The notes under the pieces were generated by a model that made no database searches, had not been told where the DNA came from, and saw only the letters and a list, made by a program, of their open reading frames with translations. From contig JAKAXU010000005.1 of assembly GCA_021816455.1 (NCBI GenBank), positions 46,308-110,307 of the forward strand: a stretch of DNA of 64,000 nucleotides. The letters run 5' to 3'. The translations under genes were made by a program, and so were the position numbers. The stretch is from Acidobacteriota bacterium (lineage in GTDB: Bacteria > Acidobacteriota > Terriglobia > Terriglobales > Acidobacteriaceae). This document shows positions 1-9,370 of this stretch, piece after piece; the stretch's first letter is position 1, and each line of letters starts with the position of its first letter.

Positions 1-1050
1 GAGCAGCTCACCGTCCTCCAGCGCATCCCCGAGTCCGATCCCTACCCCATCACGCCCAAGGAGCACGGAGTCGAGTTTCTCATGGAGCACCGTCACCTCT
101 GGGTGCGCTCCACGCGCCAGGCCGCCATCCTCCGCATTCGCGCCGAGATCATGCGAGCCGCTCAGGAGTACTTCGACTCCAACGGCTTCATCCGCACCGA
201 CCCGCCCATCCTGACCCCCGCCGCATGCGAAGGCACCTCGACCCTGTTCCCGGTGGATTACTTCGGCGAAGAGGCATTTCTCACCCAGAGCGGCCAGCTT
301 TACATCGAATCCACCGCGCTTGCCCTCGGCAAGGTTTACAGCTTCGGTCCCACTTTCCGCGCCGAGAAATCCAAAACCCGCCGTCATCTCACCGAATTCT
401 GGATGATCGAGCCGGAGGTTGCCTTCTGCGACCTGGACGGGCTGATGGAGCTGGCAGAAAACTTCCTCGCTCACATCGTCCAGTCGGTGCTCGCGCGCCG
501 CTCCGCGGATCTGGCTGTCATCGGACGCGACCCGGAAAAGCTTCGCGCCATCCAGGCTCCGTTCCCGCGCCTCAGCTACGACCGCGCCGTCGAGATGCTC
601 AATCAGGCCCATCGGGACGGCCATCTGGAAAACCCGTTCGAGTACGGCAACGACTTCGGCTCTCCGGACGAAACCTGGCTCAGCAGCCAGTTCGATCGTC
701 CCGTCATGATTCACCGCTACCCGGCCGCCGTCAAGGCCTTTTACATGCAGCCCGATCCCGCCAACTCCAGCTACGCGCTCTGCGTCGATGTTCTGGCTCC
801 GGAGGGATACGGCGAGATCATCGGCGGCTCGCAGCGCGTGGACAGCTACGACCTGCTGAAGAGCCGCATCGAAGCGCATCAGCTTCCACTCGAAGCCTTT
901 CAGTGGTATCTCGATCTCCGCCGCTATGGTTCCGTACCCCACTCCGGCTTCGGCATGGGCATCGAGCGCGTCGTGGCTTGGCTCTGCGGTCTCGATCACG
1001 TCCGCGAGACCATCCCCTTCGCGCGCACTCTCAACCGCATCTTTCCGTAA
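1..1050 (+). CDS. asnS: Asparagine--tRNA ligase, 5' end cut by window edge
   Basis: Class II aminoacyl-tRNA synthetase that charges tRNA-Asn in the cytoplasm. The reading frame is open from base 1, so the N-terminal anticodon-binding OB domain lies outside the window. The visible part starts near the family signature [20 protein letters not shown]. Class II motif 2 is in the [21 protein letters not shown] region, and motif 3 ([13 protein letters not shown]) lies close to the C-terminus, followed by the typical ending [15 protein letters not shown]. The [11 protein letters not shown] and C-terminal patterns fit AsnS better than AspRS or LysRS. It stops with TAA at 1048-1050. No clear terminator follows in the 180 bp before the next gene. 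Confidence 0.96.
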   Translation, partial: EQLTVLQRIPESDPYPITPKEHGVEFLMEHRHLWVRSTRQAAILRIRAEIMRAAQEYFDSNGFIRTDPPILTPAACEGTSTLFPVDYFGEEAFLTQSGQLYIESTALALGKVYSFGPTFRAEKSKTRRHLTEFWMIEPEVAFCDLDGLMELAENFLAHIVQSVLARRSADLAVIGRDPEKLRAIQAPFPRLSYDRAVEMLNQAHRDGHLENPFEYGNDFGSPDETWLSSQFDRPVMIHRYPAAVKAFYMQPDPANSSYALCVDVLAPEGYGEIIGGSQRVDSYDLLKSRIEAHQLPLEAFQWYLDLRRYGSVPHSGFGMGIERVVAWLCGLDHVRETIPFARTLNRIFP

Positions 1051-1230
1051 GAACCGGCAGGGACTTTCCCTTGGCGCTCAAGGCCATCACAGGCTCTCAT
1101 CGCAGGCATCCGACCGATGTTATTGTCTAGATACGGAAGTAATCTTCCGTGAATCCCGTTTCCCTGCTTAGGCTAGACTTAAAGGAATCTTTCCGCGTAC
1201 AGACACGGATCGAAACAGCGCCCCTGCCGC

Positions 1231-2883
1231 ATGGTTGCAGCTTCGATTGATTCTCAAACCGGCAGTGTCAGGAATCCTACGGTGTTCTCAATGCGTCAGA
1301 AATCGCTACGCGCTACGGGCATTCTCCTGCTCGGTCTCACGCTGGGATCGGCTGTCGGATTTTTAACTGCTCTCTACGCCTCACAACAGGCGGCGCGGTT
1401 TGTGCTCCGCGACTACTCGTTTCAGTTGATCCGCCAGGCCGACGATGCTGCCACCGAGTTTGAAACCATTCTCCACGCCTTTGACCGTGTCGGACCGGAT
1501 TTCTGCTCGGATGCCGAGATTGCCTCCATGCGCAGCTTCATGTTCCGCTCCAGCGCGGTCAAGGACATCGGACGCCTGCGCGGCCTCGACCTTGTCTGCT
1601 CTGCCGGAGCCGGCCGCCTACCCAAACCCGTGACCATGCCTGCCCCGCTCATGGTCTCCACGCATGGAACCTCTGTCTATGGCTTCCTGCCGCTCTACTT
1701 CGCGCCAGGCCAGCGTGGCATCGTCCTCAGCATACGCTCCGTAGACATCGTGCTGGCGCCGTTCCTTTTCAGCAGCCTTCGCCGCGATGGCCTTGACTAC
1801 ATGGTCGTCATGGTCAACGCATCCAAACATCAGATGGTTCGCATCGCGGGAACTGACATTCCCGCCAATCCTGACTGGGTTCTGACCCAGAGCAGCCGAC
1901 GCACCCACGATGAGCTGCTTTTGTCCCGATGCTCGGCCATCAACAGCGTCTGCGTCGTCACCCGCGAATCCGACTTCCTCATCCGCAATCACAGCCGGGT
2001 TCTGGTCACTTCCCTCACGCTCTTCGGCGCGCTCGTCGGGCTGGGTATCGCTCTCGCTGTGGTCTTCGCGGTCACGCTTCGCCGCAGTCTCCCGCAGCAG
2101 CTGCACCGGGCCATCCGCAAAGACCAGCTCTCGCTCGTCTACCAGCCGATCGTCGATCTCGAATCTGAGCGCTGTGTCGGCTTCGAGGCACTTGCCCGCT
2201 GGCGCGATCGCGACGGCATGCCTGTTGCCCCATCCATCTTTGTCGCCATCGCCCAGGAGCGCGGCTTCATCCACGAACTTACGCAATGGGTTATTCGCCG
2301 GGCATTCGCCGAGTTGGGTGATCTCCTTCACCATCATCCCCACCTGCAGCTCAGCATTAACGTCGCGCCCAACGATCTGACCGGCTCCTGGCTCGCGGAC
2401 ACTCTCGATCTCCGCGCCGCCCTCGAAGACATCCGCCCCGATCAGATCGCGATTGAAATCACCGAAAGCACCACCGCGGATCTTGCCACCGCGAGCCATG
2501 CCATTCAGGAGCTGCACGACCGCGGCTACAAGGTGCACATCGACGACTTCGGTACCGGCTTTTCCAGTCTTTCCTACCTTCACGAACTCACCGTCGATGC
2601 CATCAAGATCGATCGCAGCTTCACCCGCACCGTTGGCACCGACTCGGTCACCGCAACCATCCTTCCCCAGATTCTGTTCCTCGCCCACTCGCTCGCTCTG
2701 GACGTTATCGTCGAAGGAGTCGAAACAGCGACCCAGGTGGAGTTCCTGCGCGCCCGCAACCACGCCATGCGCGTCCAGGGCTGGCACTTCGGACGCCCCC
2801 TGCCTGCCCATCTGGCCGTGCGCTATCTTCACGAGCAGGACGGGCATTTCTTCGGAGCGCCACGGCCGCAACTCGTCCGCTGA
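1231..2883 (+). CDS. Membrane-anchored CSS-motif EAL-domain cyclic-di-GMP phosphodiesterase
   Basis: Predicted inner-membrane enzyme hydrolysing c-di-GMP. The order is a short cytoplasmic N-terminus, a first membrane segment (about residues 28-52), a periplasmic sensor of about 200 residues, a second membrane segment (about 258-285) and a C-terminal EAL domain (about 292-535). The EAL core keeps the usual catalytic and metal-binding motifs: FEALARW, INVAPNDL, IEITES, DDFGTGFSSL, KIDRSF and EGVET, so it should be active. The periplasmic part has the two-cysteine layout of CSS-motif proteins (DFCSDAEI and LVCSAGAG), but the motif reads CSA rather than CSS. In that family the periplasmic thiols tune activity by redox state. 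The start is uncertain: ATG 1231 has no evident ribosome site, while ATG 1291 follows an AGGAA about 16 bases upstream and would leave a shorter cytoplasmic tail. Confidence 0.9.
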   Translation: MVAASIDSQTGSVRNPTVFSMRQKSLRATGILLLGLTLGSAVGFLTALYASQQAARFVLRDYSFQLIRQADDAATEFETILHAFDRVGPDFCSDAEIASMRSFMFRSSAVKDIGRLRGLDLVCSAGAGRLPKPVTMPAPLMVSTHGTSVYGFLPLYFAPGQRGIVLSIRSVDIVLAPFLFSSLRRDGLDYMVVMVNASKHQMVRIAGTDIPANPDWVLTQSSRRTHDELLLSRCSAINSVCVVTRESDFLIRNHSRVLVTSLTLFGALVGLGIALAVVFAVTLRRSLPQQLHRAIRKDQLSLVYQPIVDLESERCVGFEALARWRDRDGMPVAPSIFVAIAQERGFIHELTQWVIRRAFAELGDLLHHHPHLQLSINVAPNDLTGSWLADTLDLRAALEDIRPDQIAIEITESTTADLATASHAIQELHDRGYKVHIDDFGTGFSSLSYLHELTVDAIKIDRSFTRTVGTDSVTATILPQILFLAHSLALDVIVEGVETATQVEFLRARNHAMRVQGWHFGRPLPAHLAVRYLHEQDGHFFGAPRPQLVR

Positions 2884-2923
2884 ACGCTTCCCACCCGCAG
2901 CCGTCCCATCCGCCAAAAACGGT

Positions 2924-2954
2924 AAAAAAGACGGCTGCGACTGTCGCAGCCGTC
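2924..2954. terminator. Rho-independent terminator between convergent genes
   Basis: An 11-bp perfect stem (gacggctgcga / tcgcagccgtc) with a 3-base loop lies between the EAL gene and frr. The plus strand has a run of six A just before the stem, so read on the minus strand the hairpin ends in six U. This makes it a good terminator for frr. On the plus side only TCTTTTCC follows some bases later, so termination of the EAL gene is less certain. Confidence 0.85.
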
Positions 2955-3043
2955 CCATCGTCTTTTCCCCTGTCTGTCCTGCTCCAGTGTCCGTCCCGCT
3001 TCAGCAAAGCAGGCCCAGATGTCTGGCGCTCAGCAATGCGGCC

Positions 3044-3631
3044 TCACACCTGCATGATCTCCGCTTCCTTTTTCTTCGCCAGCTCTTCCATGCGCCGGAT
3101 CTCTTCGTTCAGCATCGCCTGCACCTCATCCTGCGCGCGTTTTTCTTCGTCCTCACCCAGCTTCTTGTCCCTGGCCAGCTTTTTCAGCGTCTCGTTGCCG
3201 TCGCGCCGCACGTTGCGCAGCGCCGTCCTGTGGTCTTCCAGCTCCTTGTTGAGCTGCTTGACCACATCGCGCCTCCGCTCCTCGGTCATCGGCGGAATCG
3301 GAACCCGCACCTGTTTCCCATCGCTCTGCGGATTGAAGCCATGCTCTGGCGCACGAAGCGCCTTTTCAATCTCCTTCACCAGGCTCGCGTCCCACGGGGC
3401 CACCACGATCATATTCGGCTCTGGCGCGCTCACCTGCGCCACCTGGGTCAGCGGCGTCGGCGTTCCATAGTAGTCCACGCGCACATTCTCCAGCAGCGCC
3501 GCCGTCGCCCGTCCCGTGCGCAGCGAGGCCAGATGATGCTGGAAGTCCGCCACTGCCTTGTCCATCCGGCGCTTCAGGTCCGCATGCACATCCTTCAGTA
3601 CTGCATTTGAAGCCATATAGGAAGCTGCCAT
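3044..3631 (-). CDS. frr: Ribosome recycling factor
   Basis: Splits post-termination ribosomes together with EF-G. The family pattern is complete: the LRTGRATAALLENVRVDYYG segment, TPLTQVAQVSAPEPNMIVVAPWD, and the C-terminal three-helix-bundle half with NDEDEEKRAQ-like charged helices ending EEIRRMEELAKKKEAEIMQV. At 195 residues it is about 10 longer than most homologues at the N-terminus. The start at 3631 is chosen because AGAGGAAT sits just before ATGGCAGC. An in-frame ATG six codons on (MASNAVLK) is the alternative. pyrH, often upstream of frr, is not here; instead frr follows the Gfo/Idh gene by 35 bases on the same strand. Confidence 0.97.
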   Translation of the reverse strand: MAASYMASNAVLKDVHADLKRRMDKAVADFQHHLASLRTGRATAALLENVRVDYYGTPTPLTQVAQVSAPEPNMIVVAPWDASLVKEIEKALRAPEHGFNPQSDGKQVRVPIPPMTEERRRDVVKQLNKELEDHRTALRNVRRDGNETLKKLARDKKLGEDEEKRAQDEVQAMLNEEIRRMEELAKKKEAEIMQV

Positions 3632-3666
3632 GTTGAATTCCTCTCGAAGTATCCTTCGACATTCTA

Positions 3667-4677
3667 CTAAAAGCGCTGCGGCGTCTCCCATCGGCCGTTG
3701 CGGGCGGAGGCAAAGACGGCATCGATCACCGCCATATTGCGCACGCCATCGAAAACCGGCACAGGCACGGGAGCATCGTCCAGAATGGCACGCGAGAACA
3801 CATCGCCCTGCAACGTGTATTGATCGCAGGCCGGAAATGTTTCGGTCGTCACTTCGCTCCCAAACAAATCGCCGTCGGTATCGAGGAAGATACGGGTGAC
3901 GCGGTCGGGAGGCATATTGAAGGGTATCTCGATTTCGATGCGACCGGCTTCGCCAAAAAACTGAATGCGCTGGCAGGGAATCATCTGCGTGGAGCAGGTG
4001 AAGATCGCCTGGCCAGCGGCAAATTCCAGCATTGCCGAGGTCAGTCGGTCGACGCCGCTCTGCGGGTCGCGATCGATCATTCCCACCACGCGCAGCGGCT
4101 CATCGGCGAAGGCGTGGCGGGCGGCGTGGATCATGTAACAGCCGATGTCAAGCAGCGCTCCGCCGCCGGAGTCCAGCCGGTTGCGGATGTTCTCCGGGTC
4201 CGTGTTGTGATAGCTGAAGACGCCGACGATCGAAAGCAGCCGACCGATGGCGCCTGTGCGCAGCAACTGCTCGACGCGAACCCACTGAGGAGCCGTGCGC
4301 ACCATGAAAGCTTCGCCGATCTTGACGCCCGTTCTCCGCTCCACTTCCAGCAATCGAGCAGCATCCGCAGCATCCATGCCCAGCGGCTTTTCACAAAGCA
4401 CATGCTTGCCCGCCTCGGCAGCGCGAATCGTCCAGGGAACGTGAAGTTGATTGGGCAGCGGGTTGTAAATGGCGTCGATCTCCGGGTCTTCGAGCAGCTC
4501 TTCATAGCTGCCATAGGCCCGTGCGATGCCGAGAGCTTCGGCCGCCGCAAGCGAGCGGGCGAGGCTGCGGGAAGCGATGGCATCGACCGTGGAGAAAGCG
4601 CCAGCCTGCATGGCCGGGATGACCTTGTTGAGTCCAATGGCCGCTGTACTGAGCACGCCCCAACGAATCGTATTCAT
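3667..4677 (-). CDS. Gfo/Idh/MocA-family NAD(P)-dependent sugar oxidoreductase
   Basis: Predicted cytoplasmic dehydrogenase acting on a sugar or sugar-derived polyol. The N-terminal Rossmann fold begins WGVLSTAAIGLNKVIPAM, with the family signature HVLCEKPLGMDAADAARLL at about residue 90 and the substrate-domain lid around GGGALLDIGCYMIHAARH. The 336 residues are normal for the family. Its ATG overlaps the stop codon of the upstream GH127 gene as ATGA (4674-4677), so the two are very probably co-translated. That suggests it processes a sugar released by that glycosidase. The exact substrate cannot be read from the sequence. Confidence 0.9.
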   Translation of the reverse strand: MNTIRWGVLSTAAIGLNKVIPAMQAGAFSTVDAIASRSLARSLAAAEALGIARAYGSYEELLEDPEIDAIYNPLPNQLHVPWTIRAAEAGKHVLCEKPLGMDAADAARLLEVERRTGVKIGEAFMVRTAPQWVRVEQLLRTGAIGRLLSIVGVFSYHNTDPENIRNRLDSGGGALLDIGCYMIHAARHAFADEPLRVVGMIDRDPQSGVDRLTSAMLEFAAGQAIFTCSTQMIPCQRIQFFGEAGRIEIEIPFNMPPDRVTRIFLDTDGDLFGSEVTTETFPACDQYTLQGDVFSRAILDDAPVPVPVFDGVRNMAVIDAVFASARNGRWETPQRF

Positions 4678-6617
4678 GATGAAGATGATGATACGTCGAT
4701 AGACCCGTAAGCAAATCCGAAGTCGGTGCAGAATCGTTTACTCAAGAGGCTTCCTCCGTCCGGGAGAAGAGGAGTGTCCGAATGGGTTGGCGGGCGAGTT
4801 GCCACGCCGACTTCCTTGTTGTTTTCAGGTAAAGGCTGGCTTTCCTCGGGAACCGCGCCAGGGTCGGTCGTCGTGAGGAAGAGAAATTCCCAGGATGTAC
4901 TGAGTTGACCGGTCTGTTCGGCGGCGGCGCGCAACGTCACGGATTCCTGTTGGTCCGGAAACTCGGCGGGCGTGTAGCGAAGGGTGGTCACGGCGATTGG
5001 GACGGTAAAGCGTTGGCTGGAATGCCTTACGCCAGATGGCGCAGCATTTGTTGCGCTGGCGAGCTTGTTTCCGGTAGTGAGGTCATTGAAGTACCTTGGG
5101 TTGTCCGACGCCGATGCACCCAGGAGCCAGGGGCCGTAAAAATACGCAACTCGTTCCTGACGAGTCGCTTCGGTTCGAAGCGACATGGCGTAGTGGACAG
5201 CAAGGACGTCGCCGGCTTTCCAACGGCGGCGTATGTGGATATATCCCTTGTCAACTGGAGATGGGTTGACGATGTTGTTCAGCCGAATGGTCAGGGATTT
5301 TGCCCACTCCGGCTTGCGGATGCGAAGCGATGCGGGCGCTTCGCCGCCGGATGTAATCGTAATCCGGATGGTGCCATCTTCGGCAAGCGAGGACGTTGCA
5401 GATGCCGAGAGGCTGGCGGTTTCGATGTGGCTGTCAATCGGCAAGTCGTACCACAAGGCTTCATCTGCGCTATGAAAGGCATGGGTCCAGATCTCTGGAA
5501 AGTAACGCAGTCCATGCAGGGTGCAGCACCACCAGGCGCGTACCGCTCCGTCACCGTGAAAGCCGGTGTCGGATAAAACGCGATGTCCGAAGTCGCCCGT
5601 ATCGAACTGATTGAACGCGAGTTCATTGAATGTTGTGCGCTCCGCCATTGTCAGATACTTTGGATCGCCCGTGGCTCTCCAAAGAGAGAGATTGAGGCGA
5701 AGCCAATCGGCTTCCGCGCATCCCTCGGTGCGATGCTTGTTCGGAGTCCAGCCCTCGGGAACACCTCCCGTAATCAACAAATCCGGCGACTGGACGATGT
5801 CCAGCCATGCGGCTTCGCATTGCCGCAGGAACCGTGGATCGGAGGTTATCTGATAGAGATCCATAACTCCGCGCAGACTGGTGAGATAGCCGTGGACATG
5901 ATCGCCGGGACGCCTCGCAATGACAGCGGCAATCTGTTCTGCAAGAGTTTTATAGCGGCTATCGTGGGTGACCAGGTAGAGGTTTGCGAGGCCTTCTGTC
6001 TGCTGCGTCCAGCAGATATAACTGGAGGCGAAGTGCGCCGCGCCAAACTCGTCGCGGATTTCTTTGGAGAGCATGAGCGGACTGATGCGCACCAGGAAAT
6101 TTCCGAGGCGCGTGCATGCGGCGAGCACAGATTCGGAGGGCTTGTAGCGGTAATACTCAAGCAATCCCACGAGCAGTCGGCCATTGCCCCAAAGCAGAGC
6201 CATATCCTGGTCTGTCGGTTTCTCGTAATGAAAGTCACTGCCGAAGTATCCGTCTGGTTTTTGCAGCGCGAGGATTCTTTCGACGAGGCTATCCAGGCCG
6301 GGAAAGCTGGTGTGACAGACGCGGGCAGCAGTCGCCAGCGCCCCAACGTATCGGCCTGAAAGATCGCCACTGTATTCGGTAAACCGACGTCCCGGAGCAG
6401 GGCGAACATCCGCCAATAAAAATTCCTCCGTATAGGCAGGACAAGCTCCACTGAGAACACGTTGCAGCGTGATTTCATAACGCTCGCGCAGGGGTGCATC
6501 GGTTGCAGGAGACTCAGTCCCGGATTCAACCGGGGCGTGCGATGCAAAGGAAAGCGGAGCTGCGCCTGCAAGCAGCGGAACAGAAGCTGCGGTTCTGAGA
6601 AATTTTCGCCGGTTCAT
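4674..6617 (-). CDS. Tat-exported GH127-family glycosidase (beta-L-arabinofuranosidase-like, DUF1680)
   Basis: Probable retaining glycoside hydrolase removing beta-L-arabinofuranose from plant glycoproteins or oligosaccharides. The N-terminus MNRRKFLRTAASVPLL is a twin-arginine signal, so it should be folded before export. The (alpha/alpha)6 region spans about residues 55-390. The zinc/thiolate catalytic centre of GH127 is recognisable: Glu298 and Cys300 in TEGCAEAD and the Cys364-Cys365 pair in AWWCCTLHG. These match the Glu-Cys-Cys-Cys set described for HypBA1. C-terminal beta-rich domains follow. The last 50 residues are low in recognisable motifs. Together with the overlapping Gfo/Idh gene and the divergent GH35 it forms a small arabinose/galactose-type saccharide module. 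Confidence 0.88.
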   Translation of the reverse strand: MNRRKFLRTAASVPLLAGAAPLSFASHAPVESGTESPATDAPLRERYEITLQRVLSGACPAYTEEFLLADVRPAPGRRFTEYSGDLSGRYVGALATAARVCHTSFPGLDSLVERILALQKPDGYFGSDFHYEKPTDQDMALLWGNGRLLVGLLEYYRYKPSESVLAACTRLGNFLVRISPLMLSKEIRDEFGAAHFASSYICWTQQTEGLANLYLVTHDSRYKTLAEQIAAVIARRPGDHVHGYLTSLRGVMDLYQITSDPRFLRQCEAAWLDIVQSPDLLITGGVPEGWTPNKHRTEGCAEADWLRLNLSLWRATGDPKYLTMAERTTFNELAFNQFDTGDFGHRVLSDTGFHGDGAVRAWWCCTLHGLRYFPEIWTHAFHSADEALWYDLPIDSHIETASLSASATSSLAEDGTIRITITSGGEAPASLRIRKPEWAKSLTIRLNNIVNPSPVDKGYIHIRRRWKAGDVLAVHYAMSLRTEATRQERVAYFYGPWLLGASASDNPRYFNDLTTGNKLASATNAAPSGVRHSSQRFTVPIAVTTLRYTPAEFPDQQESVTLRAAAEQTGQLSTSWEFLFLTTTDPGAVPEESQPLPENNKEVGVATRPPTHSDTPLLPDGGSLLSKRFCTDFGFAYGSIDVSSSSS

Positions 6618-6897
6618 GGTGGACCTTCGTGCAACGTTACGGCTGGGTTGAATTTTACCCTTATTTTCACTTCCCCCTGTTCCAAAAGTGCCGAAGATTT
6701 CAGTGCGCCGTCTCGCCTTATCTGGAGAGAGCTACAGACAGATGGCTTGCACCAAACTCTTCTTCGACTCCGATCGCAGCGGGGATTTGCGCTCCTTCGC
6801 CGTCGTTCTCACCGCGGGTTTTTTGCCTTTACCCTTGTACTCTGCATCCATTTTCTGTTTCACTCACAGTCGTTAACGTATTCCATTCGGAGTTCCG

Positions 6898-8772
6898 ATG
6901 CACTGGCGAACCCTTGCTCTTTCTTTGCTTGGTCTTTCTAGTTTCATAGCAACGTCTGCGGCTCCGCTGCCAACTTCCAACGGGGTCATCACCATTGATG
7001 GCGACCATTTTGTGCGCGATGGCAAGCCCTATCAAATACTTTCAGGGGCGATCCACTATGCGCGGGTGCCTCGCGCGGACTGGCGCGATCGACTGGAAAA
7101 GGCGCGCGCCATGGGGCTGAACACGATCGAAACTTATGTCTTCTGGAACCTGCATGAGCCAGCGCCGGGGGTCTTCGATTTCTCCGGGCAGCTCGATGTG
7201 GCGGCGTTCGTTCGACTGGCGCAGGAAGAAGGACTGAACGTGATTCTGCGGCCCGGGCCGTATGTCTGCGCCGAATGGGAAGCGGGCGGGCTGCCGGCAT
7301 GGCTCTTTTCCGATCCTACGCTGAAGGTGCGCACAACCGACCCTCGTTTTCTCGCTGCTGCAGGGCGCTATCTTGATCGCGTGGGACAGGAACTGTCCCC
7401 ATTGCAGGCCAGCCACGGAGGTCCGATTGTTGCGGTACAGATTGAGAACGAGTACGGCTCCTACGGTCACGACCGCGCGTACATGCGGGCGATTCAACAG
7501 GCGCTGGTCCATGCCGGATTTGGCAGTTCCCTGTTCTATACTTCGGACGGCGCAGAGATGCTGGCCAACGACGCCTTGCCTGGCGTGCTGGCCGCAATCA
7601 ACTTCGGGCCAGGGAACGCGCGCGGCGAGTTCGCCAAGCTGAACAAATTTCGCCCAACCGGCCCGCGCATGGTGGGCGAGTACTGGGACGGATGGTTCGA
7701 CGCCTGGGGCAACAAGGAGCACGTGCATACCGACGCCGCGCAGCAGGCGAAGGAACTGGACTGGATGCTGGCCCAGGGCTACTCGGTAAATCTCTACATG
7801 TTTGAGGGTGGAACGAGCTTCGGCTTTATGAATGGAGCAAATTTCCAGACCGGGTCAAACGATCACTATAGCCCGCAGACGACCAGCTACGACTACGACG
7901 CGCCGCTCGACGAAGCGGGTCGCCCGACGAAAAAGTTTTTCCTCTTTCGCGACGTGCTGAAAAAATATTCCCCCGGCCCGTTGCCGCCGTTGCCTGTGCC
8001 GCAGCGCTTTGCTGCAATTCCAGCGTTTACGCTCGACGAGTCGGCATCGCTGTGGAGCAATCTCCCGCTGGCGATTCACTCGGATCATCCGCTGCCGATG
8101 GAAGAGTTGAGCAAAGCGAAAAACGGAAAAGATCAGGCCTACGGCTACATCCTCTACCGCACGCACTTCACAGAGAAACGCGCAGTCAGAAGCGAGCTGA
8201 AGCTGACCAAGTTGCACGACTACGCTGCTGTTTATGTGAACCAAAAACGGGTCGGCATGATCGATCATCGGCTCGGCGAAGATTCGCTTTCGCTGCCGCT
8301 CGACGCGGGCCGCAATACGCTTGATCTGCTGGTGGAAAACACCGGGCGCGTCAACTATGGACCACACCTGCAGGATGGTCAGTCAGGCATCACAAAATCG
8401 GTGCAACTGGGTGGAGAAGAGATCACCGGATGGGAGATTTTCTCGCTTCCCATGATTAGCCCGAAGAGCGTAGGTGGATTTTCTCGCAAGCCGGTCGATG
8501 GTCCGGCATTTCATCGCGGACACTTTACTCTGGCGACCACCGTGAATTCGTTCCTTGATACCAGCAAGCTGGGCAAAGGCTTTGTTTGGGTGAATGGTCA
8601 CAATCTCGGACGGACGTGGTCGATTGGCCCCGAGCATTCGCTGTATCTGCCGGCCGCATGGCTTCATGCAGGAGAAAACGAAGTGGTGATCTTCGACTAC
8701 ACCACGCTTTCGCCACAGACAACGCTACGCGGGGTAACCGAGCCTGTCTGGTCTGGAAAAGCAGCGCATTGA
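6898..8772 (+). CDS. Secreted GH35-family beta-galactosidase
   Basis: Retaining beta-galactosidase of the eukaryote-like GH35 family, exported by a Sec signal peptide (MHWRTLALSLLGLSSFIATSA, cleavage near residue 21). The TIM barrel starts at GKPYQILSGAIHYARVPR. The acid/base is Glu185 in IENEYGSYG and the nucleophile Glu261 in MVGEYWDGWFDAWG, both intact. C-terminal jelly-roll domains include GFVWVNGHNLGRTWSIGPEH, typical of the family. The 624 residues are normal. It is divergent from the GH127 gene with 280 bp between them, so a shared regulatory region is likely. Galactan or arabinogalactan side chains are plausible substrates, but that is inference. Confidence 0.94.
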   Translation: MHWRTLALSLLGLSSFIATSAAPLPTSNGVITIDGDHFVRDGKPYQILSGAIHYARVPRADWRDRLEKARAMGLNTIETYVFWNLHEPAPGVFDFSGQLDVAAFVRLAQEEGLNVILRPGPYVCAEWEAGGLPAWLFSDPTLKVRTTDPRFLAAAGRYLDRVGQELSPLQASHGGPIVAVQIENEYGSYGHDRAYMRAIQQALVHAGFGSSLFYTSDGAEMLANDALPGVLAAINFGPGNARGEFAKLNKFRPTGPRMVGEYWDGWFDAWGNKEHVHTDAAQQAKELDWMLAQGYSVNLYMFEGGTSFGFMNGANFQTGSNDHYSPQTTSYDYDAPLDEAGRPTKKFFLFRDVLKKYSPGPLPPLPVPQRFAAIPAFTLDESASLWSNLPLAIHSDHPLPMEELSKAKNGKDQAYGYILYRTHFTEKRAVRSELKLTKLHDYAAVYVNQKRVGMIDHRLGEDSLSLPLDAGRNTLDLLVENTGRVNYGPHLQDGQSGITKSVQLGGEEITGWEIFSLPMISPKSVGGFSRKPVDGPAFHRGHFTLATTVNSFLDTSKLGKGFVWVNGHNLGRTWSIGPEHSLYLPAAWLHAGENEVVIFDYTTLSPQTTLRGVTEPVWSGKAAH

Positions 8773-8873
8773 AATCAATCCGCCACCATACTCCCCAACC
8801 GATGTGAACTCCTCCAGTCGGGGATTGGGATGGAAGAGGCAAAAACTATTGGCGAGCCTGGAAAGCAGCAATC

Positions 8874-8908
8874 AAACTGTTGCCGATGGTGTGCATCGGC
8901 AACAGTTT
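8874..8908. terminator. Strong bidirectional hairpin terminator
   Basis: A 15-bp perfect stem (aaactgttgccgatg / catcggcaacagttt) with the 5-base loop gtgtg lies between the convergent GH35 and His-rich genes. The A/T-rich stem base supplies an oligo-U end in both directions. Confidence 0.9.
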
Positions 8909-8924
8909 TCATGGGGGGAGCCTG

Positions 8925-9158
8925 TTATGCGGCTGCTGTTTCTTTTTTCATGAGGTTGTTATCTGCATGATTTTTGGCCGCTTCCTCGGTGTGATAGACC
9001 GCGTGGTGGCCGTGTCCAGCAGCAATTTCAGAATGAAATGCGGCCTTTTCGTGATTGCCGGTTTCGTGATGTTTCGCTGCTTCGTGATGATGCTTTGCAG
9101 CGAGTTCGTGGTGCTCGGCTGCCTTCTTGTGGTGCTCCGCACCCTTATGAGTTGTCAT
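8925..9158 (-). CDS. Small histidine-rich repeat protein
   Basis: A 77-residue soluble protein with no signal peptide. Its body is a run of near-heptad units around the pattern xHHxxAAxHHxxAA (AEHHKKAAEHHELAAKHH, then HHEAAKHHETGNHEKAAFH), ending ADNNLMKKETAAA. About one residue in five is histidine. The units look helical, with His pairs on one face, which would suit metal or anion binding. This is inference, as no enzymatic motif is visible. The start at 9158 is set by AGAGGAGT eight bases before ATGACAACTC; an upstream in-frame codon has no such site. Similar small His-rich proteins occur widely in soil bacteria without assigned function. Confidence 0.82.
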   Translation of the reverse strand: MTTHKGAEHHKKAAEHHELAAKHHHEAAKHHETGNHEKAAFHSEIAAGHGHHAVYHTEEAAKNHADNNLMKKETAAA

Positions 9159-9370
9159 GTTTTGTACTCCTCTCAAATATCACCGCAAGTCTTTCCAACG
9201 GCTGCAAGTAGTATCGGACGGTGAAAAACCCGGGGACTGAGCAGATTCGCTCAGGAGCGATCCGACGGGGTGGCTCGGCCGTACTTTTCCTGCTTTCTTT
9301 TCGGGACAGATGAGGACGCCCCAGCGGTGTCTGGGATGGATAAAGAGCAGAACTATGGGCCATCGACGGT

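Noticed and set aside
6618..6897. LacI-like operators in the GH127/GH35 divergent region
   Set aside because: CAACGTTAC near 6632 and CGTTAACG at 6871-6878 are too short or poorly symmetric beyond the core to be claimed.
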